Assembly: GCF_014648175.1 (NCBI RefSeq)
Contig: NZ_BMQP01000011.1
Coordinates: 1 to 64,000 of the forward strand
DNA from: Planobispora rosea
GTDB lineage: Bacteria > Actinomycetota > Actinomycetes > Streptosporangiales > Streptosporangiaceae
Length of the DNA: 64,000 nt
Direction of reading: 5' to 3'
A program made the translations under genes and the position numbers. The notes under the pieces are model-generated. The model saw only the letters and a program-made list of their open reading frames with translations. It was not told the origin of the DNA and did no database searches. Within the stretch, counting starts at the first letter, position 1. Every line of letters starts with the position of its first letter. Of this stretch, positions 27,135 through 33,734 are shown one piece after another.

Positions 27135-27329
27135 TCACCCCTCCGGGTCCGGCATCTCCGAGCGGCCGGCGGCCTTGCGGTCGTCGGGGACGTCCGCGGG
27201 GGGACCGGTCGGGTCCTCCCCGTCGGGGACGTCGGTCCCCGCCGACTCCTGACGATCATCCGGCACCTGGGCCGGAGGCTCGTACGGCACGGCGGGATCC
27301 GGCGTGTACTCCGGGTCCGTCTCGGTCAT
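27135..27329 (-). CDS. Small acidic Pro/Asp-rich protein
   Basis: A 64-residue disordered acidic protein with an internal repeat: PAQVPDDRQESAGTDVPDGE is followed by PADVPDDRKAAGRSEMPDPE. No family recognised. Its start overlaps the stop of the MBL hydrolase gene by four bases, which supports it as a real, translationally coupled gene. Confidence 0.6.
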   Translation of the reverse strand: MTETDPEYTPDPAVPYEPPAQVPDDRQESAGTDVPDGEDPTGPPADVPDDRKAAGRSEMPDPEG

Positions 27330-28219
27330 GCGACGCTCCCCTCTCCCCGTCCGGTTCCGTCTGCCCGTCCGCTTCCCATCTCCGTGCCGACCGTGACCCA
27401 GTCACCCTGCCGCCTCGGCCGTACGGGCAGGTGGACGGTCTGGCCCCGGGCGACGTAGCGCACCCGGTCGGCCATCCGGACCCGTTCGATCTCGCGCCGG
27501 AAGTCGTCGAGCGGGGAGGTGAACGCCTCGTAGTCGTCGTAGTGCACCGGGATGACGGTCCGCGGGTTGAGCAGGTAGACCCAGTCGGCGCCCTGCCTGC
27601 CGTCCATGGTCACCATCGTGCCGAGGACCCTGGTCCCGCCCAGGTGGACGAGGGCGGCGTCGATGTCGGGATACCGGCGCGGGATCGCCTCCAGTTCCCG
27701 GTGCATCAGGGTGTCGCCGCTGATGTGCAGGCGGAACTCCACCCGCCCGTTGCGGGAGAACTCCAGCATGCTGCCCATGACGGGCGGGAGCAGCGCCCGC
27801 AGCGGGCTCGGCGCGTGGCATCCCGGCAACGAGGTGATCGTCAGCGTGCGGTCGCCCCGGTGCAGCTCGTGCTGCTGCCAGGTGTTCAGTCCGCGGGCCT
27901 GGCCGAACCCCTGGCGGCGGAGCCGGCCCGCGGCCTGGGTGGTGGTGACGATGGGGACGTCCTTGTCCAGACCCCGGCGAGCCACCCGGTCCCAGTGGTC
28001 GCCGTGCATGTGAGACAGCACCACCGCGTCCAGCGCCGGCAGTTCCCCGATGTCCACCGCCGGATCGGTACGCCGCCGGGAGCTCAGCCCGTAGCCCAGG
28101 TAGGCCCGCTGGCCGCGGTGGAGGAAGTTCGGATCGGTCAACAGGGTGAACCCGCCGTAGCGGATCAGTGTGGTCGCGTTCCCGATGAAGAAAACGCTTG
28201 CGGCCTCAGGATCGGTCAT
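27326..28219 (-). CDS. Metallo-beta-lactamase fold hydrolase (UlaG/NAPE-PLD-like)
   Basis: A 297-residue cytoplasmic metallohydrolase. The dinuclear metal motif is HMHGDHWD (His70, His72, Asp74, His75), with further ligands in GCHAPSP and SGDTL, and a C-terminal VIPVHYDDYEAF. This pattern is that of the UlaG-like/N-acylphosphatidylethanolamine-hydrolase-like MBL group; the substrate is unknown. GGAGG-like purines (ATAGGAGGGGCC) precede the ATG. First gene of a two-gene operon with the acidic small protein. Confidence 0.9.
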   Translation of the reverse strand: MTDPEAASVFFIGNATTLIRYGGFTLLTDPNFLHRGQRAYLGYGLSSRRRTDPAVDIGELPALDAVVLSHMHGDHWDRVARRGLDKDVPIVTTTQAAGRLRRQGFGQARGLNTWQQHELHRGDRTLTITSLPGCHAPSPLRALLPPVMGSMLEFSRNGRVEFRLHISGDTLMHRELEAIPRRYPDIDAALVHLGGTRVLGTMVTMDGRQGADWVYLLNPRTVIPVHYDDYEAFTSPLDDFRREIERVRMADRVRYVARGQTVHLPVRPRRQGDWVTVGTEMGSGRADGTGRGEGSVA

Positions 28220-28346
28220 GGCCCCTCCTATCTCCGGGAGCCCTACTTACCCCGGAGACCACTGATCACCCTGCCGACCTGGTGGAAATCCACAGATTTC
28301 CACCATGCCCGCCGTCCGAGGACGGAGCCGTCGTGCGGGCCGGACC

Positions 28347-29615
28347 TCATCCGGAGGCGGTGCCGGGGCCCGATCCGTTGACCGCCATCGCCGGCTCGGG
28401 CACCTCGATCGCCGGGAAGGTCCCGGTGTCGACGATCCCGTGCGCGCGCGCCGCCTCGATCAGCGCGTGGGCCCGGGGTTCCAGCTTCCACTGGGCACGG
28501 CACTCCCGGGCGGTGGACAACGGCATTCCGGTCTCGTGGGCCAGGTCGGCGGCGCGGGGGACGAACCTGCGCTCGATCTGCTTGTCCCAGTACTCCCGGG
28601 CCGCGCGGATCAGGGCCGCGCGCTGGGCGGGGTCGAGGAGCTGCGCGGCGTCCTCCGCCGCGACCGCCTCGACCTCCTCGTCGTCGTCGTCGAAGACCCC
28701 CGCGGCGGGGAGCGCCGGGGACGGAGCCGGCGAGGCCGTCGAGGTCTCCGGCTCGGGGGCCCACGGGACGGGTGGGCGCAGGTCGATCAGGGCGGAGGTG
28801 TTGTAGAGGGCCCCGATCTGCGCCAGCAGCGCCTCTTGGCGGGCCGGGTCGGCCGCCAGCCCGGTGTGCTCCACCGCCCGGTCCATCTCCCGGTCCAGCT
28901 TCGCCAGCGCCGCGCGCATCTTCCGCTCGGACGCTCCGGCCTCACGGAGCGCGCGCGCCTTCTTCGCGGCCAGCGCGACCCGGGTCAGCCGCCGGTGGGC
29001 GTCCACCTCACTCGCCGTACGGTCGCTGACCTCGGCCAGCCCGACGCGGACCAGGAGGCGCTCGGGGGTCACCCGCCAGTGGATCCGCCCCCGCCCGGTG
29101 ATGCGGTGCCGCTCGATCGCCATGCCGCGCTCCCAGAGCCAGGCGGCCACCAGCGGGGCGGCCAGGCGGAAGACGGCCTCGGCGGGGCTGCGGGCGTCCA
29201 TGCTGGACAGCACCGCGGTCAGGCAGGTCAGCGCCCACACGGCGATGCCGTCGATGCCCGCCGAGAAGTTCTCCCGCATGTTGCGCCGGGCCCGGACCGC
29301 GCTGGTGATCACGGCGACCTCGATGAACGCGAAGAGCAGCAGCCGCAGCGGCCCGTCGAACCCGAGGACGTCGCTGGAGAAGCGCCACATGCCCTGGGCG
29401 GACACACCGGTGGCGATGCTGGCGGCCACGATCGTGAGGATGTCCTCCACCGGGCGGGGCGCGACGTAGCGGTGGAAGAGCCGGGTCGCCACGCGGGCGG
29501 CGGCGCGGACGATGAGATAGCCCGCGACCAGGATGATCAGAGCGGCCACGCAGATGATGGCGGCCCCGACCGGCTTTTCGGTCACATAAGCGGCGATCTC
29601 ATCGATAAGGGGCAT
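28347..29615 (-). CDS. DUF2637 membrane protein
   Basis: A 422-residue protein with about four to five hydrophobic helices in the first 170 residues (AAIICVAALIILVAGYLIV; ILTIVAASIATGVSAQGMW; LLLFAFIEVAVITSAV), then a long charged, partly coiled-coil region (about 200-280), an acidic Asp/Glu patch (FDDDDEEVEA) and a helical C-terminus with a possible winged-helix segment (LAHETGMPLSTARECRAQWKL). The membrane part matches DUF2637, often found on actinobacterial plasmids and integrative elements next to transfer or replication genes. No such genes are nearby here. It follows the TROVE gene on the same strand but is separated by a strong terminator. Confidence 0.8.
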   Translation of the reverse strand: MPLIDEIAAYVTEKPVGAAIICVAALIILVAGYLIVRAAARVATRLFHRYVAPRPVEDILTIVAASIATGVSAQGMWRFSSDVLGFDGPLRLLLFAFIEVAVITSAVRARRNMRENFSAGIDGIAVWALTCLTAVLSSMDARSPAEAVFRLAAPLVAAWLWERGMAIERHRITGRGRIHWRVTPERLLVRVGLAEVSDRTASEVDAHRRLTRVALAAKKARALREAGASERKMRAALAKLDREMDRAVEHTGLAADPARQEALLAQIGALYNTSALIDLRPPVPWAPEPETSTASPAPSPALPAAGVFDDDDEEVEAVAAEDAAQLLDPAQRAALIRAAREYWDKQIERRFVPRAADLAHETGMPLSTARECRAQWKLEPRAHALIEAARAHGIVDTGTFPAIEVPEPAMAVNGSGPGTASG

Positions 29616-29737
29616 CAGTATTGGTCCGTCAGCTCGCTGTCCTACGGGATACCAGGAGGATCATTCCAGAACGACGATGTCCTGTTCGCCAAACGGCCAC
29701 CCGTATGTGTTACGAGAGAGACACGAGCGCACGGTCC

Positions 29738-29773
29738 GGTGCCGCGGGGGAGCACCCGCTCCCCCGCGGCACC
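29738..29773. terminator. Terminator after the TROVE gene
   Basis: A perfect 16-bp stem (GGTGCCGCGGGGGAGC and its complement) closes an ACCC loop, 78 bases past the TROVE stop. Between it and the stop are scattered CAGAACGG repeats. Confidence 0.75.
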
Positions 29774-29851
29774 CGGCCGCAACGGCCGGCTCGCCCGGAA
29801 CGGCAGAAGCCACTCAGAGCAACAGACACCGCCCAGAACGGTGGGGACCGC

Positions 29852-31441
29852 TCAGAACGGCCAGCCCGCTCCCGTGCCCGTCTCCAGCAGCGGGATCATC
29901 CGGAACGTCGCGTCGGAGAACCCGCCGAACTCGTGACGGTTCCCCGAGCCCGTCGGCATCGCCGCGTTCCGGTACCCCTGCAGATTGAAGCCGTACATGG
30001 GGACGTGCGCCGGGACCGCGTCGGTGACGCCGCCGCCGTGGTAGCCGCTCATGGTCTGCATGTCGGACAGGATGACGACCCGGTCATGCCCGGCGTAGGT
30101 ACGGCGGACCGAGTCGGCGATCTGCGTGCCGTGCCCGACCTCGCCGATCCGCGCGCAGAACCGCTCCACCTCCTTCAGCACGGACGCGCCGCGGCCGATC
30201 CTGTGCCGGAACACGCCGTCGGCGAATCCGTACAGGTCGACCCGCTCACCGCGGGCGGTGAGCGCGACACCGAACAGCGCGGCGGCCTGGACCGGCGTGA
30301 CCGTGCTGCGCGCGGAGATCCCGCCCGAGCTCATGGACGCCGAGGTGTCCACCAGGACGAGGGTCCGGCCGCCGAACGACGGCACGTTGCCCGTCGCCAG
30401 CGTCAGCGCCCTGTCCAGCGCGTGCCCCCAGCGCTGCGACGGCGCGGTCCGGTGCGCGGAGTAGAACCGGAACGGCAGCTGCCGCGACCGGGCGACCTCG
30501 CCCGGGTCGGCGAGCTTGGCGGCGACCCGCGCGGCGACCTCGTCGGAGATGCCCGCCCCGTCGAGATTCCTGAGGTTCCTCAACAGGGCCATGTAACCCA
30601 TCGACGGGATGACCGCCTCCCAGGCCCGGGCGTCCATCGGCCCCTGCAGCCATCCGGCGAGCGCCTCCCAGGTCATGCCCGCGGCGGCCAGCCGGCCGGG
30701 GTCGGCCAGCACGGCGCGGCGCTCCCCCACCGGCAGAGCCGTCAGCTCGGCGCGGGCACGCAGCGTCGTCAGCGCCTCGGGGATCGGCTTGTCCCGGTCG
30801 TGCCCGCGGTCCAGCGCGTGCGTGAACAGCTCGCCCTGCCAGGGCTTGTCCGCGGCCGGCGCGGGGTGCACGAGGTCGATCACGTCGCCGAAGCGGAAGC
30901 CCCGGGCGTCGCCGTCGTACTTGAGCAGGCTGCGCTCGCCGTACAGCCGCCGGACGGCGTCGGCGATGCCGCGCTTGACCGGCTTGGGCACGGCGCGGCC
31001 GTAGCGGGCCATCCAGTAGGCGAGGGCCTCCCCCGGCTCGTCGGCGCGCTGCAGGACGCTGTCCACCAGCTGCCGGTTGAGGCCGTGCCGCCCGGCGTCC
31101 AGCCGCGCCCGGACCGACTCCAGGGCGGCGACGATCGGCGCGGTGCGCATGTTCGCCACGCCGCGCAGCCACGGCAGGAAGCGGGCCATCCACGCGCCGT
31201 CCTCGACCGCGACCCGGTGCACGAGGGTGCGGAACCGCTCGTCGCGGTCGCCGGCCTTCTCGTAGAAAGTGTCCTCGCCGACCATGTTCGACACCGCGAG
31301 GAGGAAGAGCTCGCTCTTGGCGTCCCGGGCGTATCCGGGGGCGCCCTCATGGGTGCGGCCGGACGGCGTGCGCTCGGTGCTGATCGGACTGGAGACGGCG
31401 GAGCGGGCGCTCCCCTTTGCGGACGTGTTGAACTTGGACAT
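29852..31441 (-). CDS. rsr: TROVE domain protein, Ro60 ortholog
   Basis: A 529-residue RNA-binding ring protein of the Ro60/Rsr family. The N-terminal two thirds is the TROVE HEAT-repeat ring (about 35-330); the C-terminal von Willebrand A domain starts LVLVDTSASMSSG, with the metal-ion site DxSxS. Ro60 proteins bind Y RNAs on the outside of the ring and misfolded RNA ends in the central hole; bacterial Rsr with Y RNA acts in rRNA/RNA degradation and stress survival. ATG 31441 (SKFNTSAKG) has GGAAAGGAG ten bases upstream. Immediately upstream on the same strand is a tandem array of Y-RNA-like genes ending 85 nt away. No RtcB, RtcA or PNPase gene is in the window. Confidence 0.95.
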   Translation of the reverse strand: MSKFNTSAKGSARSAVSSPISTERTPSGRTHEGAPGYARDAKSELFLLAVSNMVGEDTFYEKAGDRDERFRTLVHRVAVEDGAWMARFLPWLRGVANMRTAPIVAALESVRARLDAGRHGLNRQLVDSVLQRADEPGEALAYWMARYGRAVPKPVKRGIADAVRRLYGERSLLKYDGDARGFRFGDVIDLVHPAPAADKPWQGELFTHALDRGHDRDKPIPEALTTLRARAELTALPVGERRAVLADPGRLAAAGMTWEALAGWLQGPMDARAWEAVIPSMGYMALLRNLRNLDGAGISDEVAARVAAKLADPGEVARSRQLPFRFYSAHRTAPSQRWGHALDRALTLATGNVPSFGGRTLVLVDTSASMSSGGISARSTVTPVQAAALFGVALTARGERVDLYGFADGVFRHRIGRGASVLKEVERFCARIGEVGHGTQIADSVRRTYAGHDRVVILSDMQTMSGYHGGGVTDAVPAHVPMYGFNLQGYRNAAMPTGSGNRHEFGGFSDATFRMIPLLETGTGAGWPF

Positions 31442-31526
31442 TGGGCGCGGGCTCCTTTCCACGATTTTCCGGAAGGCTTCTGAGGGTTTTCCGGGACGGA
31501 CGGAGGAAGGAACCCGAGTTCACCGG

Positions 31527-31670
31527 GAACGCGCCCGAGATCGAGGCGGCGAAGGCACACAGGTGCTCTGCCAATTGAGCTACGGGGCCGCGGCGGCCCC
31601 GGCCGGACTCGAACCGGCAACCACCCCGTCAACAGTGGAAGTATCCCTCGCCTGCGCACCGGGCGCGTTC
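31527..31670 (-). ncRNA. Y-RNA-like gene 1 (nearest the TROVE gene)
   Basis: A 144-nt unit. Read 5' to 3': lower stem GAACGCGCCC (pairs perfectly with GGGCGCGTTC at the 3' end), loop GGTGCGCA, upper stem GGCGAGGG (pairs with CCTTCGCC), ATACTTC, then a tRNA-like domain, the 3' upper strand, loop GCCTCGATCTC and the 3' lower strand. The tRNA-like part is circularly permuted: T-arm GCCGG-TTCGAGT-CCGGC (31602-31618), acceptor-like stem CGGGGCC/GGCCCCG closed by GCCGC (31583-31601), TA, and D-arm GCTC-AATTGGCA-GAGC (31565-31580). The anticodon arm is replaced by the Ro-binding helix. Topology and motif match the bacterial Y RNA (YrlA) family. Confidence 0.85.
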
Positions 31671-31683
31671 TGAAAGCGGTGTT

Positions 31684-31792
31684 CCTCCCGAGATCGGAAT
31701 GGCGGCGGCGCTGCCCGCCACCGGGCTCCGCCCCGAAGGCCGAGGTGTAAGGAATCGAACCTTGAAGTATCCGCCGCCGTCGCACCGGGAGG
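31684..31792 (-). ncRNA. Y-RNA-like gene 2
   Basis: A 109-nt unit with the same plan as its neighbours but different paired bases. Lower stem CCTCCC/GGGAGG; loop GGTGCGAC; upper stem GGCGGCGG/CCGCCGCC (8 perfect pairs); ATACTTC; T-arm AAGG-TTCGATT-CCTT (31749-31763); acceptor-like stem CTCGGCC/GGCGGAG with one G-G mismatch closed by TTCGG (31726-31744); D-arm-like GCCC-GGTGGC-GGGC (31713-31726); 3' loop ATTCCGATCTC. The shortest of the full units. Confidence 0.82.
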
Positions 31793-31808
31793 TGCGTATG
31801 AAGTTGAG

Positions 31809-31950
31809 GCTTCCCCGAGATCGGAGTCGGTGACGGGTCCACGTGACCTGGGCCGCTGGTCGACACCGGCCGGAGCCGGCGGCGGGATTCGAACCCGCGT
31901 CTCGCTCTTGAGAGGAGAAGAAGTAACCGTCGCCTTCGCACCGGGGAAGC
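31809..31950 (-). ncRNA. Y-RNA-like gene 3
   Basis: A 142-nt unit. Lower stem GCTTCCCC/GGGGAAGC (perfect); loop GGTGCGAA; upper stem GGCGACGG/CCGTCACC (7 of 8 pairs); TTACTTC; a small CTC-TCAA-GAG hairpin; T-arm GCGGG-TTCGAAT-CCCGC (31882-31898); acceptor-like stem CGCCGGC/GCCGGTG closed by TCCG (31864-31881); D-arm GACC-AGCGGCCCA-GGTC (31845-31861); 3' loop GACTCCGATCTC. The GCGAAGG element resembles the CGAAGG box conserved in Y RNAs of animals and bacteria. Confidence 0.84.
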
Positions 31951-31968
31951 AGATATTCGTTTTTAGTT

Positions 31969-32079
31969 CGTTGTTCGTTTCGTCGTCTTCCTGCGCCGCA
32001 GAGGTCGGAATCGAGCCCGGCACGGTTTCTTTCCCAAAAAGAAGTAGCCGGTCCCTTCGCACCTGCGACGTTTTCAACG
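31969..32079 (-). ncRNA. Y-RNA-like gene 4, partial or diverged
   Basis: The most upstream unit. It keeps GGTGCGAA, GGGACCGG and CTACTTC (32041-32063), a TTCTTT/AAAGAA hairpin, a T-arm-like GCCGG-GCTCGATT-CCGAC (4 of 5 pairs) and a short CTGC/GCAG hairpin. A lower stem can be drawn from CGTCG/CGACG plus CGTTG/CAACG. A D-arm, the 3' upper strand and the CGATCTC loop are not recognisable. It may be a decayed copy or a different variant; ends are uncertain. Confidence 0.5.
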
Positions 32080-32322
32080 GTAGCGACGATCACCCGGAAT
32101 CACATCTGATTATTCGCGGGCCGACCGGGCGGGCGGATCAGACGGGCGGGTCAGGCAGGCGGATCAGACGGCTCGCAGCGCCGCGTCGTGGTGCCCGCCG
32201 GGAACGGTTCCGCCGTACTGCCTCGTCAGACCCGAAGACCCGAAGACCCGAAGAACCACTGCCATGCTCCGAGGAGAACGATCCCCTCTGCCTCCGCGGG
32301 GGCTCGTGGCGTGGGCACGTGC
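32080..32322. repeat. Intergenic with short tandem repeats
   Basis: No gene seen. Contains three 13-bp tandem units of GGGCGGATCAGAC type (32131-32169) and three copies of AGACCCGA (32229-32252). The Y-RNA array promoter should lie near 32080-32125 (AT-rich GAATAATCAGATGTG on the minus strand), but no clear −35/−10 pair was found. Confidence 0.55.
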
Positions 32323-32931
32323 TCAGGAGGTCGGGCGCGGGACGGCGCCGTCTCCCACGACATCGGTTCGCGGAACGCAGGAGGAGCCGTCGGGGTGGAA
32401 CTCGTGCTTGGCCAGCAGGTGGCGCCGGATCCTCCGGCGGTCGATCCAGGCGAGAACGTAGGAGGACGCCGCCCAGCCGAACAGGATCTGCGCATTGTGG
32501 ACGGTGACGCCGAAGGCGCTCAGTGCCAGCAGCGACAGGAGGAGCAGGAGGATCCAGGACAGGACGAGGCGCTCGACGAAGAACCGGCCGATGATGTCGT
32601 CACGGGCCCACCAGCGGTGGCGGAAGGGCAACCGCCGGTAGAAGAGCCGGTAGAGGACCCAGTCCCACAGCGGCGGGCGCTCGCGCAGGCGCAGCGCCGC
32701 GCCGCCGCGCAGCACGTCGAGCACGGTCCGGGCGCCGGGCCGGGTCCGGCCGGGCTCGGCGAGGTCGAGGAGCGTGCCGAGCACCTCCTCACCCCGCGTC
32801 TGGAGGAAGCGGGGCGGGTAGGCCAGCCGCAGCAGGCGGCGGCAACGGCGTTCGTACGCCTCGCCGGGGCCGGGGCCGGCGACGCCGTGGACGCCACCCG
32901 GTCCGGCGATCTCGGGCGAAGGCTCTGTCAT
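32323..32931 (-). CDS. Membrane protein with permease-prefix-like N-terminus
   Basis: A 202-residue protein with two adjacent transmembrane helices (about 125-165). The N-terminal segment YERRCRRLLRLAYPPRFLQTRGEEVLGTLLDLA resembles the permease prefix region that precedes actinobacterial FtsX-type permeases, here without the permease. It starts within the PadR gene stop (ATGA overlap), so the PadR regulator probably controls it directly. Function unknown. Confidence 0.8.
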   Translation of the reverse strand: MTEPSPEIAGPGGVHGVAGPGPGEAYERRCRRLLRLAYPPRFLQTRGEEVLGTLLDLAEPGRTRPGARTVLDVLRGGAALRLRERPPLWDWVLYRLFYRRLPFRHRWWARDDIIGRFFVERLVLSWILLLLLSLLALSAFGVTVHNAQILFGWAASSYVLAWIDRRRIRRHLLAKHEFHPDGSSCVPRTDVVGDGAVPRPTS

Positions 32932-33257
32932 CGTGCCTCCCACGCGGGCCGGAGATTCAGGCGGTGCTGGGCGGTGGCGGCGAGCCGGGCCAGCCGGGCG
33001 GTCTCCTCGGCCAGCACCGTGCGGCCGTGGCCGGTCAGGTCGTAGTAGCGCCGGTGGCGTCCGGCCACGACCTCCTCCTTGACCACGGCCACCAGGCCGT
33101 CGCCGGAGAGCCGGTCGAGCGCGCCGTACAGCGTGCCCGCGCCGAGCCGTACCCGCTCCTCCGACAGCTCCCGCACGGCCTTGATCACGCCGTAACCGTG
33201 CAGCGGGCTCTCGGACAGGGCCAGCAGGATCAGGTAACTCTGCTCACGTAGCGCCAT
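32928..33257 (-). CDS. PadR family transcriptional regulator
   Basis: A 109-residue winged-helix repressor: LREQSYLILLALSESPLHGYGVIKAV, LGAGTLYGALDRLSGDGLV and the wing RHRRYYDLTGHGR are typical PadR; the C-terminal helix is for dimerisation. No Shine-Dalgarno precedes the ATG; a TATATAT −10 box ends about five bases upstream, suggesting a leaderless mRNA. Two palindromes overlap this promoter. First gene of an operon with the membrane protein. Confidence 0.92.
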   Translation of the reverse strand: MALREQSYLILLALSESPLHGYGVIKAVRELSEERVRLGAGTLYGALDRLSGDGLVAVVKEEVVAGRHRRYYDLTGHGRTVLAEETARLARLAATAQHRLNLRPAWEAR

Positions 33258-33275
33258 ATCCGATATATAGCGCTA
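33256..33275. promoter_or_regulatory. PadR promoter with probable autoregulatory palindromes
   Basis: ATATC-C-GATAT (33256-33266) overlaps the start codon and TAGCGCTA (33268-33275) abuts it, with the −10-like TATATAT between them on the minus strand. Placement suits autorepression; binding is inferred. Confidence 0.5.
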
Positions 33276-33356
33276 GCCGTACTATTGAGCAAGACTCTGA
33301 GCAATGAATCGCGCAAACCGCCTCCCCGAGGGCGGGAGACCATCACAATGACTCGC

Positions 33357-33410
33357 AGTCACCGCCGGAACTTCAGTCACCGCCGGAACTCCAGTCACCG
33401 CCGGAACTTC
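33357..33410. repeat. 18-bp tandem repeat, three copies
   Basis: AGTCACCGCCGGAACTTC is repeated at 33357, 33375 (one base changed) and 33393; two partial copies follow near 33450-33475. The array lies between the divergent PadR promoter and the next small gene. Confidence 0.75.
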
Positions 33411-33488
33411 AGCGTCGGCGGGATCCCCGTCACCATGGGAACCCGGCCACCGCCGGAACTCCAGTCACCGCCGTCCGAGGAGGAGCCC

Positions 33489-33734
33489 GTGACCGTCCCG
33501 CAGGAAAGAGACAACCTCGACCTCGCCGCGACCGCCCAGGAGATCGCCGACGGCGCGCAGGCCGGATCGCTCGACCACGCCGCCGCCGCGTCGGTGGCGA
33601 TCACCTGTGCGACCACACGGGACCTCGCGCACGCCAGGTCCGTGCTCGACGGTGTCACCCCCGACGATGTGCGGCGGGCGGCGCTTGAGCTCTTCGAGCG
33701 GCTCAGTGTGCAGGACGGGCGAGGACCCGGGTGA
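33489..33734 (+). CDS. Small helical hypothetical protein
   Basis: An 81-residue, Ala-rich helical protein (LAATAQEIADGAQAGSLDHAAAASVAITCATTRDLAHARSVLDG) with no family recognised. GTG 33489 has GAGGAGGAG just upstream; the open frame continues 5' through the 18-bp repeats, so a longer protein from 33285 is possible but its N-terminus would be repeat-encoded. The 3' end overlaps the convergent monooxygenase gene by 32 bases. Confidence 0.6.
   Translation: MTVPQERDNLDLAATAQEIADGAQAGSLDHAAAASVAITCATTRDLAHARSVLDGVTPDDVRRAALELFERLSVQDGRGPG

Noticed and set aside
31561..31620. A normal tRNA gene suggested by the D-arm and T-arm sequences
   Set aside because: On the coding strand the T-arm comes before the D-arm, the acceptor halves are joined by a short loop and no anticodon arm exists; it is the permuted tRNA-like part of a Y-RNA-like gene.
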